Below, piece after piece: positions 14,901 through 26,247 of a stretch of 64,000 bases of DNA (the first letter of the stretch is position 1; the number at the start of each line of letters is the position of its first letter). A model generated the notes under the pieces. That model was not told the origin of the DNA. It made no database searches and saw only the letters and a program-made list of their open reading frames with translations. A program made the translations under genes and the position numbers. The DNA is taken from contig JAPXFQ010000831.1 of assembly GCA_028564705.1 (NCBI GenBank), forward strand, positions 1,922,001-1,986,000, given 5' to 3'. This DNA comes from Apricaphanius iberus (taxonomy: Eukaryota; Chordata; Actinopteri; Cyprinodontiformes; Aphaniidae).

Positions 14901-15479
14901 AATGTTACATTTCAAAGAATTCAAGACTTTAAAATCTAATATGGCCACCAGGCATATTAGACTCAGTGACAAAGTAGAAAAAGACACACAAAAAGTACTG
15001 TTAATCTGCACTCCTGATAATTTGTTCAGTCCTCACGTTTCTTGGTTTTGATTATTTAAGAGGGTGTTTAGACAAATAGTACAGTTACTTAGGCCAAAAT
15101 ACGTTAATGAGTTTAATTTTTAACTTCACAGAGAGAATGCCAAGCAGACCAGGTCACTACAAACCACATGAGAACATTCAGTTTGTTTATTGGTCAGATG
15201 TGTCCGTGGCGTGAGATCCAAAGGAACAAAAACAGGAAGCAGACGTCATGTTCTGAGCTAGTAGAAAACACAGAGAACTTAATTAAATCATTAGTTTGCT
15301 TCTGGACTTAAATTTTGGTAAAATGATCCAAGAAATATAACAAACAATTTTGAAAAGTTCTCTTTAAAGCTGCATGGTTCTTTGAAAAAAAGGTTGTAAC
15401 CAGTGCAATTTAGGGCTAATGATCAGGTGAAATGGTTAAATAACAATGTGATTTGAAACAGCTGATGTCAAGAGTTGAG

Positions 15480-15905
15480 CGTAATTATGACTTGGCATAA
15501 AAGCAGCATCCAAGAAAGCAAAGATGGGCCAAGGATCACCATTTTGCCAACAAATACTTGAGAAAAGTATTGACATGTTTAAGAAAAATGTTCCTCAGAG
15601 AAAGATGGGAAGATATTTTTATGTTTCACCCCCAACAGTGCTTATCATAATAAAAATATTTAAAAATAAATCTGGAGGAATAATTGTACTTCAAGGATAA
15701 GGGTGCAAGGCTAAATTAAACAACTGTTATTTCTGATCCCTCAGGTACGGCATCAATAATTGTTATTTTTCTACAGGCGATATCACCACATGGGCTCTAC
15801 TTTGGCACATCTTTGTTAAGTACCACCATACATACTTACATCCATAAATGCCAGTTAAACTGTACTGTGCCAAAAGGAAACCCTGTGTTAACAGTGTCAT
15901 CTTCG
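15480..15905 (+). mobile_element. 5' part of a decayed Tc1/IS630-type transposase gene
   Basis: Phrases such as AAGATGGGCCAAGGATCACC, CAACAGTGCTTATCATAAT, GCGATATCACCACATGGGC and ATAAATGCCAGTTAAACTG follow the order of a common fish Tc1-type transposase coding strand. Many indels break the frame. The 3' half with the catalytic residues is absent. Confidence 0.55.
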
Positions 15906-16363
15906 GAGTTAGAGTTTTTTGTGTTTGAGTTTTAGTTTGTTCTTTTCCTTACTCAGTTTAAATGGTAATTTTAGAATTTTTTTTGGTGTTAATGTTTTAC
16001 TTTAGGACTTTTATCGTGTTTTGATTTTGACACTACGTTGTTTCCATATTTTTCCCTCTCTGCTTTTAGACGTTTTCATTTTTGTTTTTATGATTTACCT
16101 TTTAGTTATGTATCCTTAGTTTATCTGCCTGTATTAGTTCTTTTAAGATTGTTTCTCCTTAGATATTTCATCCTCAGGTTTGTAGTTTCTCATTTAGGAT
16201 GATTTCCTGTTTAGTATTTCCTGTTTCCTGCCATTCATTGTCATTCTGCTCCCCAGCCCAGTTGATTGCCTCCACCTGTTTCTTCCCCTCACCTGCATCT
16301 GTTTACCAGTACTTAGGTTCTCAAGCTTTCTCAGTCAGTTCCACAGTCCTCTTCAGAGTCAAA

Positions 16364-16699
16364 ATGGCGAACCAACGAGACATTGTGGTGGTTGATAAAG
16401 AGCAGAGGAAAGCCGTTGAGGTGGATGTGGCATTACCAAGTGATGGTAACATCAAGAAGAAGGAACATGAGAAACTTGAGAAATACTAATGGCTCAGAGA
16501 GGAGCTAAAGAAGACTTGGAAGGTGAAAGTGACAGTAGTACCCGTGGTAATTGGAGCACTCAGGGCAGTGACCCCCAAACTAGATGAATGGCTCCAGCAG
16601 ATCCCTGGAAGAACCTCAGACATCTCAGTACAGAAAAGTGCAGAACTTGGAGCAGCAAAGACACTGCGCAGGACCCTCAAGCTCCCAGGCCTCTGGTAG
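16364..16699 (+). pseudogene. C-terminal endonuclease region of an RLE-type LINE
   Basis: One frame reads 112 codons with a single internal stop at 16487-16489, where the family would have YQG (here Y-stop-W). The frame begins MANQRDIVVVDKEQRKAVEV and then D, matching the R/K-PD-x12-14-D signature of restriction-like LINE endonucleases (R2/NeSL/R4-like), except that the Pro is replaced by Arg. It continues with VKVTVVPVVIGALRAVTPKL and ends TLRRTLKLPGLW-stop. The reverse transcriptase is not upstream, so this is a 5'-truncated copy. A (TA)n run follows near 16757. Confidence 0.65.
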
Positions 16700-16839
16700 A
16701 AGGACCGGAGCTTGGAATAAATGGGAAAAACCACCCACAGTGGGCAAGAGGGGAATTTATATATATATATATATATGTAATACAGGTCAAGGATAATTGT
16801 AGAAACCAAAGTCAAATATTTTAAAAATCACAATTTACC

Positions 16840-16950
16840 TTTGTGCTAGTCTTTTACATACAATTCCAATGTGTTTGAGGTTGCAGTGTGACAAAATATG
16901 GAAAATAATTTAGGGGAGTGAAAACCTTCACAAGAAACTGCATACTCATG
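16840..16950 (+). mobile_element. Terminal fragment of a Tc1-like transposon
   Basis: Contains GAGGTTGCAGTGTGACAAAATATGG and then GGGGAGTGAAAACCTTCACAAG, the usual end of the fish Tc1-like family also present at 41935-44340. Only about 110 bp survive. Confidence 0.45.
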
Positions 16951-16954
16951 TTGG

Positions 16955-19300
16955 ACAGTCTGTTAAATGTCACAAGGCTTTTGATCTCATGACAGAACTT
17001 CGACCATAAAGACAGAGTAAATGGAGAGAAAACTGATGACTAAGATAAAACTTTGCCGTTGTAATATATTTTGCAAATGGTCAATATTTAAAATAACATT
17101 TCATTTAAATTAATCCAAAGTCACAGGACAATAAAATCCTGTGCTGAAGTAAAAATGGAAATATAAAAAGGTTACAGTTAAATATGTCTAAGAGATTCTG
17201 CTATGATAATCATGTCTGTCATGCACCAAAGACCAAAACCACAACATAGTCTGAGGTTTGGTAAAATTCTTTAAAGAATATTGCAAAATCCTAAAAAAAA
17301 AAAAAAAATGTTTTGATATCTCCAATATAGATGGTATATTAATACTATGTGATTAAAAATGTATGTTCACACAACTCTAGAGAACCCTATAGATAGAAAA
17401 TGTACGTTCTTTTTTTTGTGCACCCCAATAGAATTTTATTAGTAAAATAACAGTCCTTAATCACATCATTATGTAAAGTTCTTAAGGATTATTTAATTTT
17501 AAGACATACTTTTGGAATGCAGAGGGTGATTAAACGGTTTGTCATAGTTTTCTGCTACAACCAGCCCTTTAAAGATATTGATCAGCTTGATGTGGCCCAA
17601 AATTGAAATTAGTCTGACATCTTGGATTTAGAGGGATGCTCATTATAATCCAGATTAGCAATCTCTGTTCATTTCTGCATGAAGATTATTCCTGCAGCGA
17701 TACTTGCAGTATCTTTTTTTTCCATCTTTGTTAAGGTTTTTTTTTTTTTTTTACTTTTTACTTTACTGCCATGATGCAGATGGAAAGGAACATGTATATT
17801 CAAACCTGAAAACACAAGGGGCAGTTGATTATTACCTAAATCTCCTATTCCTGTTGTTTTTCTTGCTGTGTTCCTGTTTGATTCTTCTACTTTACTTCAC
17901 TCTTCTTCTTTATTTTCAAATGGAAACTATGCAATCCTGATTAGATCCAGTTTAAATTATTCATGAATGCACAGGGACAGATCTAATTCTGTTATTTTTG
18001 CTATATCATATTACTATGAAGCTACAATGTAGCTATTCTACTCTATTCTATTGCATACTGCTGCACAATGTTAATTAACGTTTAAATTGTATTTTATTGC
18101 TGTGAGATAGATGGACAAACAGATGGATGGACGGACAGGTCGGTAGTAATCAGTAGCAATCCTCAGTATCAAAAAACTGGCTTTGCAGCACGCTGGAAAA
18201 CTTTTTTCTTTAAACATACAATCACTACAACAGAAGAATAGAATAAAACACTCCTTTATTGTCCCACAAGGGGAAATTTGGTTGTAACAGCAGCAAAGCA
18301 AGAACACGAGTCCAGAAATACTTCATGGACATGGTCACGACAGTCACCAAAAAACTAAAGAGGACTCAAAGGAAATACACAAAAATATAGATTAAAATGG
18401 CAAAGCACGCATATTTTAAATAACTGTGCACAATAAGAGAGTCTTTCCATCTGCTGGTCCTTGCTTTAGGCTCTTTAAATCTTTTTTTACAGATGGTAGG
18501 AGCCTATTTTTTAAATCAAATCCATCTTTATTTATTAAAGCACTGTTCATGTGATTGACAGCATAAAGCACACAATTTCACTATGAAGTGAGTAATCAGG
18601 GGAGTGGAAAATGTCTGTCGCCTTTAGTTTGAATAAAGGTTTTGCCACTTTTCTATTTTTTTTTTCATCCGGTTTTTGTCTATTGATAGGCTGCTGGATC
18701 AGGTGAGGACATGTTTTGGCACAGGATTGAAGACAATGGTCAACGTTTTACAAACACAAAACTGATGATGTTTGCACAAGAAGTGTCAAGAAGAAGAAGA
18801 TCACCTGAGCAGGTGAGTCATCATTCACCTCTCCAGTAATGACTATTGGTGTAGTCTTCAATAAAGAAGAATGCAGTGTGCAGGACAGGGCTCCTACGTC
18901 ATCCATATTTATTAGATTGCGTTTTAAAGCCCAGTGCAAAAATATTCTTTGTCCAAAAACTTTTTCAACACAAAAGTAATGTATTTCATTAGGATTTTCT
19001 ATTATACATATACACAAAGTCATGCATACTAGTAAAATGGAAGGAAAAAAGAATGAAGAGTTTAACAGATAAAAATGTTAAGTCTGTTGTGCATTTTTTT
19101 GTGTTCAGTACCCAAGAGTCAAATCTTTGTAGATCCAACTTTGCCTACAGTTACAGCTTCAAATCTTTGGAGCTCCGTCTACCAGCAAGTCTTCTGTAGT
19201 GATCATGAATGTAGTTGAAACCAACTTCTGATAAACTCTGTCCACCTTCTTTCAGCTTGATAAGGATTCCCACTGCAGGATGCTGCACCACCATGTTTAC
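16955..19300. other. Intergenic stretch, no gene seen
   Basis: AT-rich with poly(A) and poly(T) runs. A LINE-tail-like phrase at 18255-18290 (CTCCTTTATTGTCCCACAAG) and a short (ATGG)-like run near 18120 suggest an old retroelement tail. No supported exon. Confidence 0.45.
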
Positions 19301-19303
19301 CTG

Positions 19304-19948
19304 CTGATAGTTTACGCTTCTCCGACCGCATAAATGTGCACTCAGACGCAGACGTATTGACGGAGACGTTTTCTGTTGATAGTACTCCGCTCTTCCACTC
19401 CATTCTCTATTGTTTTTTTTCAGCGTTGCTCGACCAGGACAGCAGGGGGTGCTAACTTTACAGGGCGTCTCTGCCTACTATCATAGAGCGTCGTTAATTT
19501 TTTTTCTAGGCTTGTGAACGCATTTCTTCCTCGAGGAGCAATGAACGACAGAAAGTAAAGCTTTTTACTAGAGGTGTACTTCATTGAATAATCTAGAAAC
19601 ACATGGAAGAAAACATAGCAGCCTTTTTTCTTGTTTTCCTGCACCTCCTTGTGTTCAAAATCGCCAAAAGAACAGATTAGATAAATTATCCTTTCAATAT
19701 AAAGCATGTAGTGGCCAAACGCTGCATTAACTGATTACAGCGACTATAGAGCCCCGCTCTGGTGAAATCTGTGGCTGTTACTGAAACTAACCAATCAGAT
19801 GCATACTCTCCGTTGATGGAGACAGATAGTTAAAATTTGGGCTTCTACTCCGTGCGTCCTTGCGTAGGTGACAGAGAGCCCTGGCGTTGATGGATAATTA
19901 CGTTGCGTCAATCCCTCTCCGTCAAAACGCAGAAGCATAAACTAGGCT
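19304..19948 (-). mobile_element. PIF/Harbinger-like MITE, family A copy 1
   Basis: A 645-bp element aligned by eye, in reverse, with 43629-44263 along its whole length. Shared phrases include CAGCGTTGCTCGACCAGGAC, GAACGCATTTCTTCCTCGAG and AACCAATCAGATGCATACTC. Terminal inverted repeats are derivatives of CTAGTTTATGCTTCTCCG: ATAGTTTACGCTTCTCCG on the left and, read inward, CTAGTTTATGCTTCTGCG on the right. It has no coding capacity. The flanking 3-bp duplication is not preserved in this copy. Confidence 0.8.
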
Positions 19949-19999
19949 ATAGTAGGTTTATGGTAGTGTGCAGAATTTTCCACCAAACATAAGTTTTCA

Positions 20000-20545
20000 C
20001 ATGAACCAAACAAACTCTGTCTCGTCTGACCAAAGGACCTTGCTCATATGCTTGTAGTTATCTGTAACTGATGGAATGACTATAAATGGACCTGCCAATA
20101 GATTCTCCAACTTGAGCTGCAGATTTCTGTGGTTCCTTCAGAGCTTTTGTAGGCCTCTTTCTTCTCTGATGAAGGCTTGAACTTTCAGATTAATTTTCAG
20201 TTGAGCCATAATCCTTTTGTGTTCAGATGATTGATAGCTTTGAGATATTTTCGAAACTAACCCTATTTGAAACATCTTCACAACTTTCACCCTGACCTGT
20301 CGGCTGTGTTTCTTGACCTTCATTATGCTTTTTATTTACTAATCTTCTCAAGAAGCCTCTGAGGTCTTGTCACGGCAGCCGCTTTTCCAATAAAACACAT
20401 TAAACACAGGTTACTAATTAAGCAGCTTCTGGAGCAGATTGCTACATAACTGTAATCTATTTGGACCCAGTTTATGAAGCTCATGTTTTCAACCAAATGC
20501 AATGAGCTGAGAAAATATGATCTATAGTACAAGGAGAGTCACAAG
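20000..20545 (-). mobile_element. Tc1-like transposon fragment (N-terminal transposase region)
   Basis: On the minus strand, CGTCTGACCAAAGGACC marks the region where Tc1 transposases read DETK. Further downstream the frame reads HSRQVRVKVVKMFQIGLVSK, resembling the Tc1 N-terminal helix-turn-helix. Frameshifts are frequent. Same family as 14690-14900 and 41935-44340. Confidence 0.55.
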
Positions 20546-21434
20546 TGAGTTTTTGTGTTTGAGCATAGTTGGTCACGAGAAGCTTAAGGTTGTGACTGAT
20601 CTGGAGTTCTACCAATCATTTACCAAGACTGTCCTGAGTAAAGAATAAGTCAGGAGTTGGAGATAGATAAAAAAAAAAGTTCTGTCTGAAGACTTGGAAC
20701 AAACGTTTGTATGTGCTTGGAAGGAGAATTGTATGATGGATTTTAGAGCATCTCCAGACAGACGTAGGGTAAATATTGAGTTTGTTCACCAGACACAAAA
20801 CAGAAAAGTAACAGCACAGTAAATACATAATTTCCCCTTCCTGTAATTCTCTGTAATTCTCTCGCGACTTTTATCTTGTTCACCAGATGGTTGACACATC
20901 ATATTTGTTCCTAAATTAGAGAATGAACATGAGGAAGACACATTTTTGACCACATTTTTTTTGTTTTCCACCTTTAAAGTTTCTGAAAGGAATTTCCCTT
21001 TATTTTAAGTTTCTCTAAATTGTTTTTGATTGTGAATATTCAGATTATATCATGTGACTTCCACCACTGACTAAACATGTGACCTGGTCTTTCTCAGAAA
21101 TCATAACCCAGAAATTGTCTGACTGTAAACTGTGTCTAAAACTTACTGGTAAGTTGTTCTTGGGAAATGCTGGGGACTAATGCTGACTTCCCTCTCTGGA
21201 TAATTACAGAAAAAAAACTATTAAAACCATTTCAACGGGATATTTCCACAATCTGCCATAAAGTAGCCCTTTATTCTAATAATTCTGGAAGACCTATTTG
21301 AATTAGCTTGTAACTGAATATTCCTAACTCACACATTAACAACGTCATTTATGTGATATCATCAACTCACTGCCGATGATGCAGCCGCAGCATTCTTTGT
21401 ATGTTCAGATTACTCTTGCAATTGTAAGTAAACT

Positions 21435-21449
21435 CCAGCAGGTGGCAGC
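21435..21449 (+). promoter_or_regulatory. CTCF-consensus match
   Basis: CCAGCAGGTGGCAGC fits CCASYAGRKGGCRSY at all 15 positions. It lies just left of the Tc1-like element at 21504. The partly similar phrase AGGAGATGGCAGCATTTCCC near 22852 suggests it may be part of a dispersed repeat. Confidence 0.45.
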
Positions 21450-21503
21450 ATTTCTCAAGGCAACACTCAAACAGGTTAATAAATTTCCATCTATCTATTA
21501 ATA

Positions 21504-22371
21504 TACACTCACTGGCCACTTTATTAGGCACACCTGTCCAACTGCTAGTTAATGCAATTTTCTAATCGGCCGATCATAATATTTGAGTTAACATACAATA
21601 TAAGTTCATCATGTCTTAAAAAATGTGAATTGAAGAAAATCAAAGCATTTAACAAGCTCCAACATACAAAACTTAGTTAACTAACTTATACAGTTTTATT
21701 TAACTAAACTAGCATGGTTTTCACAATTGTATTCATTACTTCAATAACTCAAATGGTATAAGTTATTTAAACTCTTCATTGACCTTTTGAACGATAAATC
21801 ATATGGCCTGTATTTGTATAGCACACTTTCGGTCAGAAGAATATAAAGGGCTTTATACCACATTCAGTAACACACACACTGATGGTGGTGGGCAGCTTTG
21901 TAGCCACAACTGTCCTGGAGCAGAGTGACAAAAGCAATGCTGCACTATCTGCACTGCTGAACATAATCAGCAAGTAAAGCATGTATTGTTGCTTACCATG
22001 TCCATCCCTTTATGACCACAGAGAACCCATCTTCTGATGGCCACTTCCAGAGGAGAATGCACCGTGTCATAAAGCTCAAATCATCTCAGACTGGTCTCTT
22101 GAACATGTGAATGAGTTCACTGTACTTAAATGGCCTCCACAGTCACCAGATCTCAATCCAATAGAGCACCTTCGGGATCTGGTGGAACGGGAAATTCCCA
22201 TCAATGATGTGCAGCAGACAAATCTGCAGCTGTGAGGTGTTGTGAGAGGAGGAATGTTTACAGTACCTTGTTTAATCTATGCCACAAAGGATTAGCGCAG
22301 TTCTAAAGCAAAAGGTGGTCCAACCCGGTACTAGCAAAATGTACCTAATAAAGTGGCAAGTGAGTCAGTAT
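21504..22371 (+). mobile_element. Tc1-like transposon with degraded transposase and an internal insertion
   Basis: Inverted ends: CTCACTGGCCACTTTATTAGG at the left and, read inward from the right, CTCACTTGCCACTTTATTAGG. Near 22120-22200 the plus strand reads WPPQSPDLNPIEHLRDLVER-like, the C-terminal part of a Tc1 transposase including the Glu of NPIE. The section at about 21570-21960 does not fit a transposase and looks like an inserted repeat (TGTATTTGTATAGCACACTT and AAGGGCTTTATACCACATTC resemble a LINE tail). Confidence 0.7.
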
Positions 22372-22374
22372 GAT

Positions 22375-25300
22375 GATGACGATGACTGTCTCTCTCACTC
22401 AGATCTGTCATAGCAGATCATTGGGTTGAATCAACAAAAAAAATCCATGAGGTATTTCCTTCAATTCAATTCAAAAATGCTTTATTCATCCCAGAGGGAA
22501 ATAATGTGTTATTGTAGCTCATTACTAATTCGTTTTTTCCTGTGGGAGTATCTTCAACTATTCTTCCTTTTCTTGACAGTCAGGTGATACACTCACTAGC
22601 CGTGTTTTTTCTCCACCTTAATAGTAATCGGTGCGTTCAGAACTTTCTTGATCCTTAATGCAGATTTGATCAAACAAATTTGCACGTGTTCTTATGTAAC
22701 TGGTATAAACCAGACCACTATAGTTTATCTTGTGACTAATTACTTAACAGCCATATTAACACTATTTCATATCTACTTGTTCCAACAACTCATAACTGAT
22801 CAGAATGAAGGACAAAGTGCCTAACTGTTGCTTTATTATGAAAACGTCAGGAGATGGCAGCATTTCCCAAAGCTTCACACACATTATGGTTCAGCTTAGA
22901 GAGTGTTATATACAGTTATTCATCTCTCTCAGATCTGCTAAACTGAATCATTCTGTTTAAATCTCAGGACTGAGGACCAATGAGCAAACTGGTGTGGGAA
23001 ATTTGTCGGACTATTCTTTCATAAGTGGAAAATACTGGGTTTATGCCGAGCTAATTGACGGCTCAGAAATATATCGTGACAAAATGTGTCTGGAAAATCT
23101 AAACACGCTGAACATCCTGAAGGATCCAAAGCCTCCTGAAGAGGCAACGATGTGTTTGGAATTGGAAACCAAGAAGAGACGCTACCCCTTGTACACTCTT
23201 CTAATTTCATTACCCTGCACATCTCCACAGCTTAAAGTCAATCACAGTGTTGGCTGCTCTCAAACTGGGAGTCAAAAATAATGTACCGGCCTCTATAGTG
23301 CGACAGTAGCTCTGTTCAAGCACGGCTTTGCATACCGTATAATCTGTTTATTGAATCAATAACAGAGCAACATCTGATGCATTGCTCTGATTCCTGGGTT
23401 CTTCTCGAGTTCCACATTGCTGCCATTCAACACTCGTTCCCACTTTATAGGTGACAAAGTGTGAATGCGAGCAGGAATTCAAATGGAAGTTTTGAGGCAA
23501 ACCTTGATCACATCTGGCTCTCTGGGATTCAAACATTTGGGCTTACCCTAAATTTGAGACGCTGATCTCAGATTTCCCATGTAGCATATTTTGCTGATGC
23601 TGAGTTAAATATTTTGCAATGGTCTTAGTGAATAGTTTGTCACCTTTTTCAATTTAGAAGCCATGGACCTGGGGATTGTTTAATTGGCAAACAACGTACA
23701 AACTCGAGAGAGTTTTAAATTTAAATTCACACTTGATAATTTTAATCATTATAAGGTATATATTTATTTTCAAAGCTACAATGTCCATGCAGCTTTATAT
23801 ATCAATTCCTGAAGAATATTCAAACATTTGTGAGTGAAAAATGAACTGCAGACTGAGCAGATCTCAATTCCATTAGTTCTTCAGCCCAAAAATGTAGGTT
23901 CTGCAGAAAGAAAGTGATTTGAGAAAATGCTTAGTTGTTCTTTGTACAAATCTAAGCTGGAGCCTTTCAGTGTGAAGTTTCTATGATCTCCAGGTGCCAA
24001 AACCTTCTCCAGCAGTACACACATAAATACATATTAAGTTTACTGGGGTTTCTAAATTGCCCTAAAGTGTGGCTGTGTTCTCTGTGTTAACCTCTGAATG
24101 TTACATGGTGTGGCAGCTTTGAAATATGGACCAAAGCATGTCAACATTCAAACCTTATATTTTAGAACTATCAATATTACAAGTAAAAATATATATGTAA
24201 AAAAGCTTACACTGTATTTGAAAACAAGTAAGTGATTTTAAAAGCACAGTCAAGCATTTATGGACAATGATTTGTCATCTGAATTCCTGTCTAGTGGACA
24301 AGACTGTTTGGGAATTGTAATGGGAATATATAAAAAGGATGAGTCATAAATTAGAGGTGAAACGTAAAAAGGACATTGTCAGCACTTTTGAGCTCGTTGG
24401 AAGTACACAGACAGATGGGTTTCTAACGGACCAAAAACAATCGCTCTATTGGAATCCAGAAACTGGATTCTAAAGCAATTGGAAACTTGGATTTAAGGAG
24501 AAATTGACTTTGAAGGATACTTCACAAGGTTGTTTTTTTTGGCTAGCAGGTTGCTTGAACAGAACCGAACATGATGCCACCATTTGCTTCCACAAAACGT
24601 TTTGGCATGTTGCCGTAACAATAAGCCTCAGTTGTGGCTGTTTTTCTTCTGTGTCTGAGCCAAATAAAGGAGAGCCCATCTGATTGTAAAATAGTATTTT
24701 AACATCCTTTCTTAACATCACATGTGTAGGATTACCTGAAAGGACCTTTTTAGGGTCAGCAGCATGTTATTGTTGACAAAGTTTAAAGGACATAGCAGAC
24801 GGTCCCTTTGTGTCACATTTGGCCAACTATATTACTTTTGTGCAGTTAAACCCTCATAAGTGAAGCACAGTCTGAGTATATGTAGAAAAGTGAGACTTGC
24901 ACAAACACAACATGGCTCGTTAATATAAATAGGTGTTTCTTGTTAAATAAAATCACCTCGTTGGTTCAAGTGTAAAAAAAAACTAGTACTTGACTTGTGT
25001 TTAAGATCATTTTGTTGCTTAAAGGTTTTTAAAGTAAGTTATAATAAAACACACAAACAAAAACATTTATTTGGCCATGGTTGGGTATAGACTTGATGGG
25101 AAAAAACACCCAGACTCCAAAAGAAACTTGTAAAAGCACTTTTGTGAAACATAATCATATTTTAAAGGAACATACAAGGAAGTGAGGAATGCCTAAAGCC
25201 TTTTGCACAAGAATGATTACTGTAAACACTAGATTTGGCATTTAACCATAAAAATATTTATTGATGATAAAATCTTCTTGGACACAACAATGAAAAATAA

Positions 25301-25620
25301 TTCACACACAAAAAACCCAGAATATTCAAGAAGTCCAAATTCAAAACCACAATGAAGAGAAAAAATTTAAATTTCGAACTAAAGAGGAACATCATATTAA
25401 AAGTACAACCTTTTCTGAGAGGGTTCATGGATAAATAGGACCTGAAAGCATTTTAAACAATGACTTTGAGAAACTACAACATATTTCACTGGCTGATCTA
25501 TAACTGTCCACTTTTAGAAACATTAACTGAACATCACGAATCTCAGAACACTGGCCAACCAATCATATCAGAAATACACATTAACACTGATAAATAAAAA
25601 CACTTTACTTTAAAAAGAAA
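22375..25620. other. Intergenic stretch, no gene supported
   Basis: A repeat phrase near 22479 (TTTATTCATCCCAGAGGGAAAT) recurs at 47871. The open frame at 22994-23281 (95 codons) has no recognisable domain and no splice context. The rest is AT-rich unique-looking DNA downstream of the vgll2 3' end. Confidence 0.45.
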
Positions 25621-25622
25621 TG

Positions 25623-26247
25623 TTTATTTTAAAAAAAAGGCCTTGTGATGACTGTCACAAAGCCACTAACCTTCATGAATTCTGCTCTTGGATATTGCTG
25701 CATATTGCATTTGTGAAATGCAGATAAGTGGATAATGACAATGACTGTAGCAACACCGAGCATGAAACTGAGATAACCAGGAAGGCTGGAAGAAATCCCT
25801 GCTCGTTGTGATTTATCCCTGTTCCCCTCTGTTCATCCCTCAGTCTCTTTTTTTTTTCATTGCAAAAGTCTGCTGTGATCCTGTTGCCCAATCCAAACGG
25901 GTCACCGTGGCTCTCATCCTGCCAGAGCAACTGGATTCAGAGCGGGGGACAGATGGAAGAGCGTGAGCAACCATAGTGCACATCAGAGCCAGTTCAGATG
26001 CTGGGCCCTCTCTCCCTCGTTCCCTCACTTCTTTATCTCCATGGTGCACACGCGTCGACCTGGAGCAAGACTGTGTGCTGGCAAGGGAGGCTAAAGGCAG
26101 AAAGAAGGGGGTGGGTATGGGCTGTGAGTGTGTGGGGATGTGTGGGGTGGAGTTGGGGGTGGTAAAGGACACAATGCTTGAAAAGCAAAGCAGGTCCAAG
26201 GACTAATTGGGTCCGGTAATGGCAGGTCAGTGTGACTGAAGGGCTCG
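25623..26247 (-). other. Probable vgll2 3'UTR
   Basis: On the minus strand the segment following the vgll2 stop codon is open to a first canonical AATAAA at 25628-25623. The plus strand of 26080-26170 is G-rich, so the transcript is C-rich there. Length is inferred from the poly(A) hexamer only. Confidence 0.45.

Noticed and set aside
22850..22866. CTCF-like phrase TCAGGAGATGGCAGC
   Set aside because: Two mismatches at constrained core positions; too weak to list as a site on its own.
22994..23281. 95-codon open frame with reasonable composition
   Set aside because: No recognisable domain, no splice context, and surrounded by decayed repeats.
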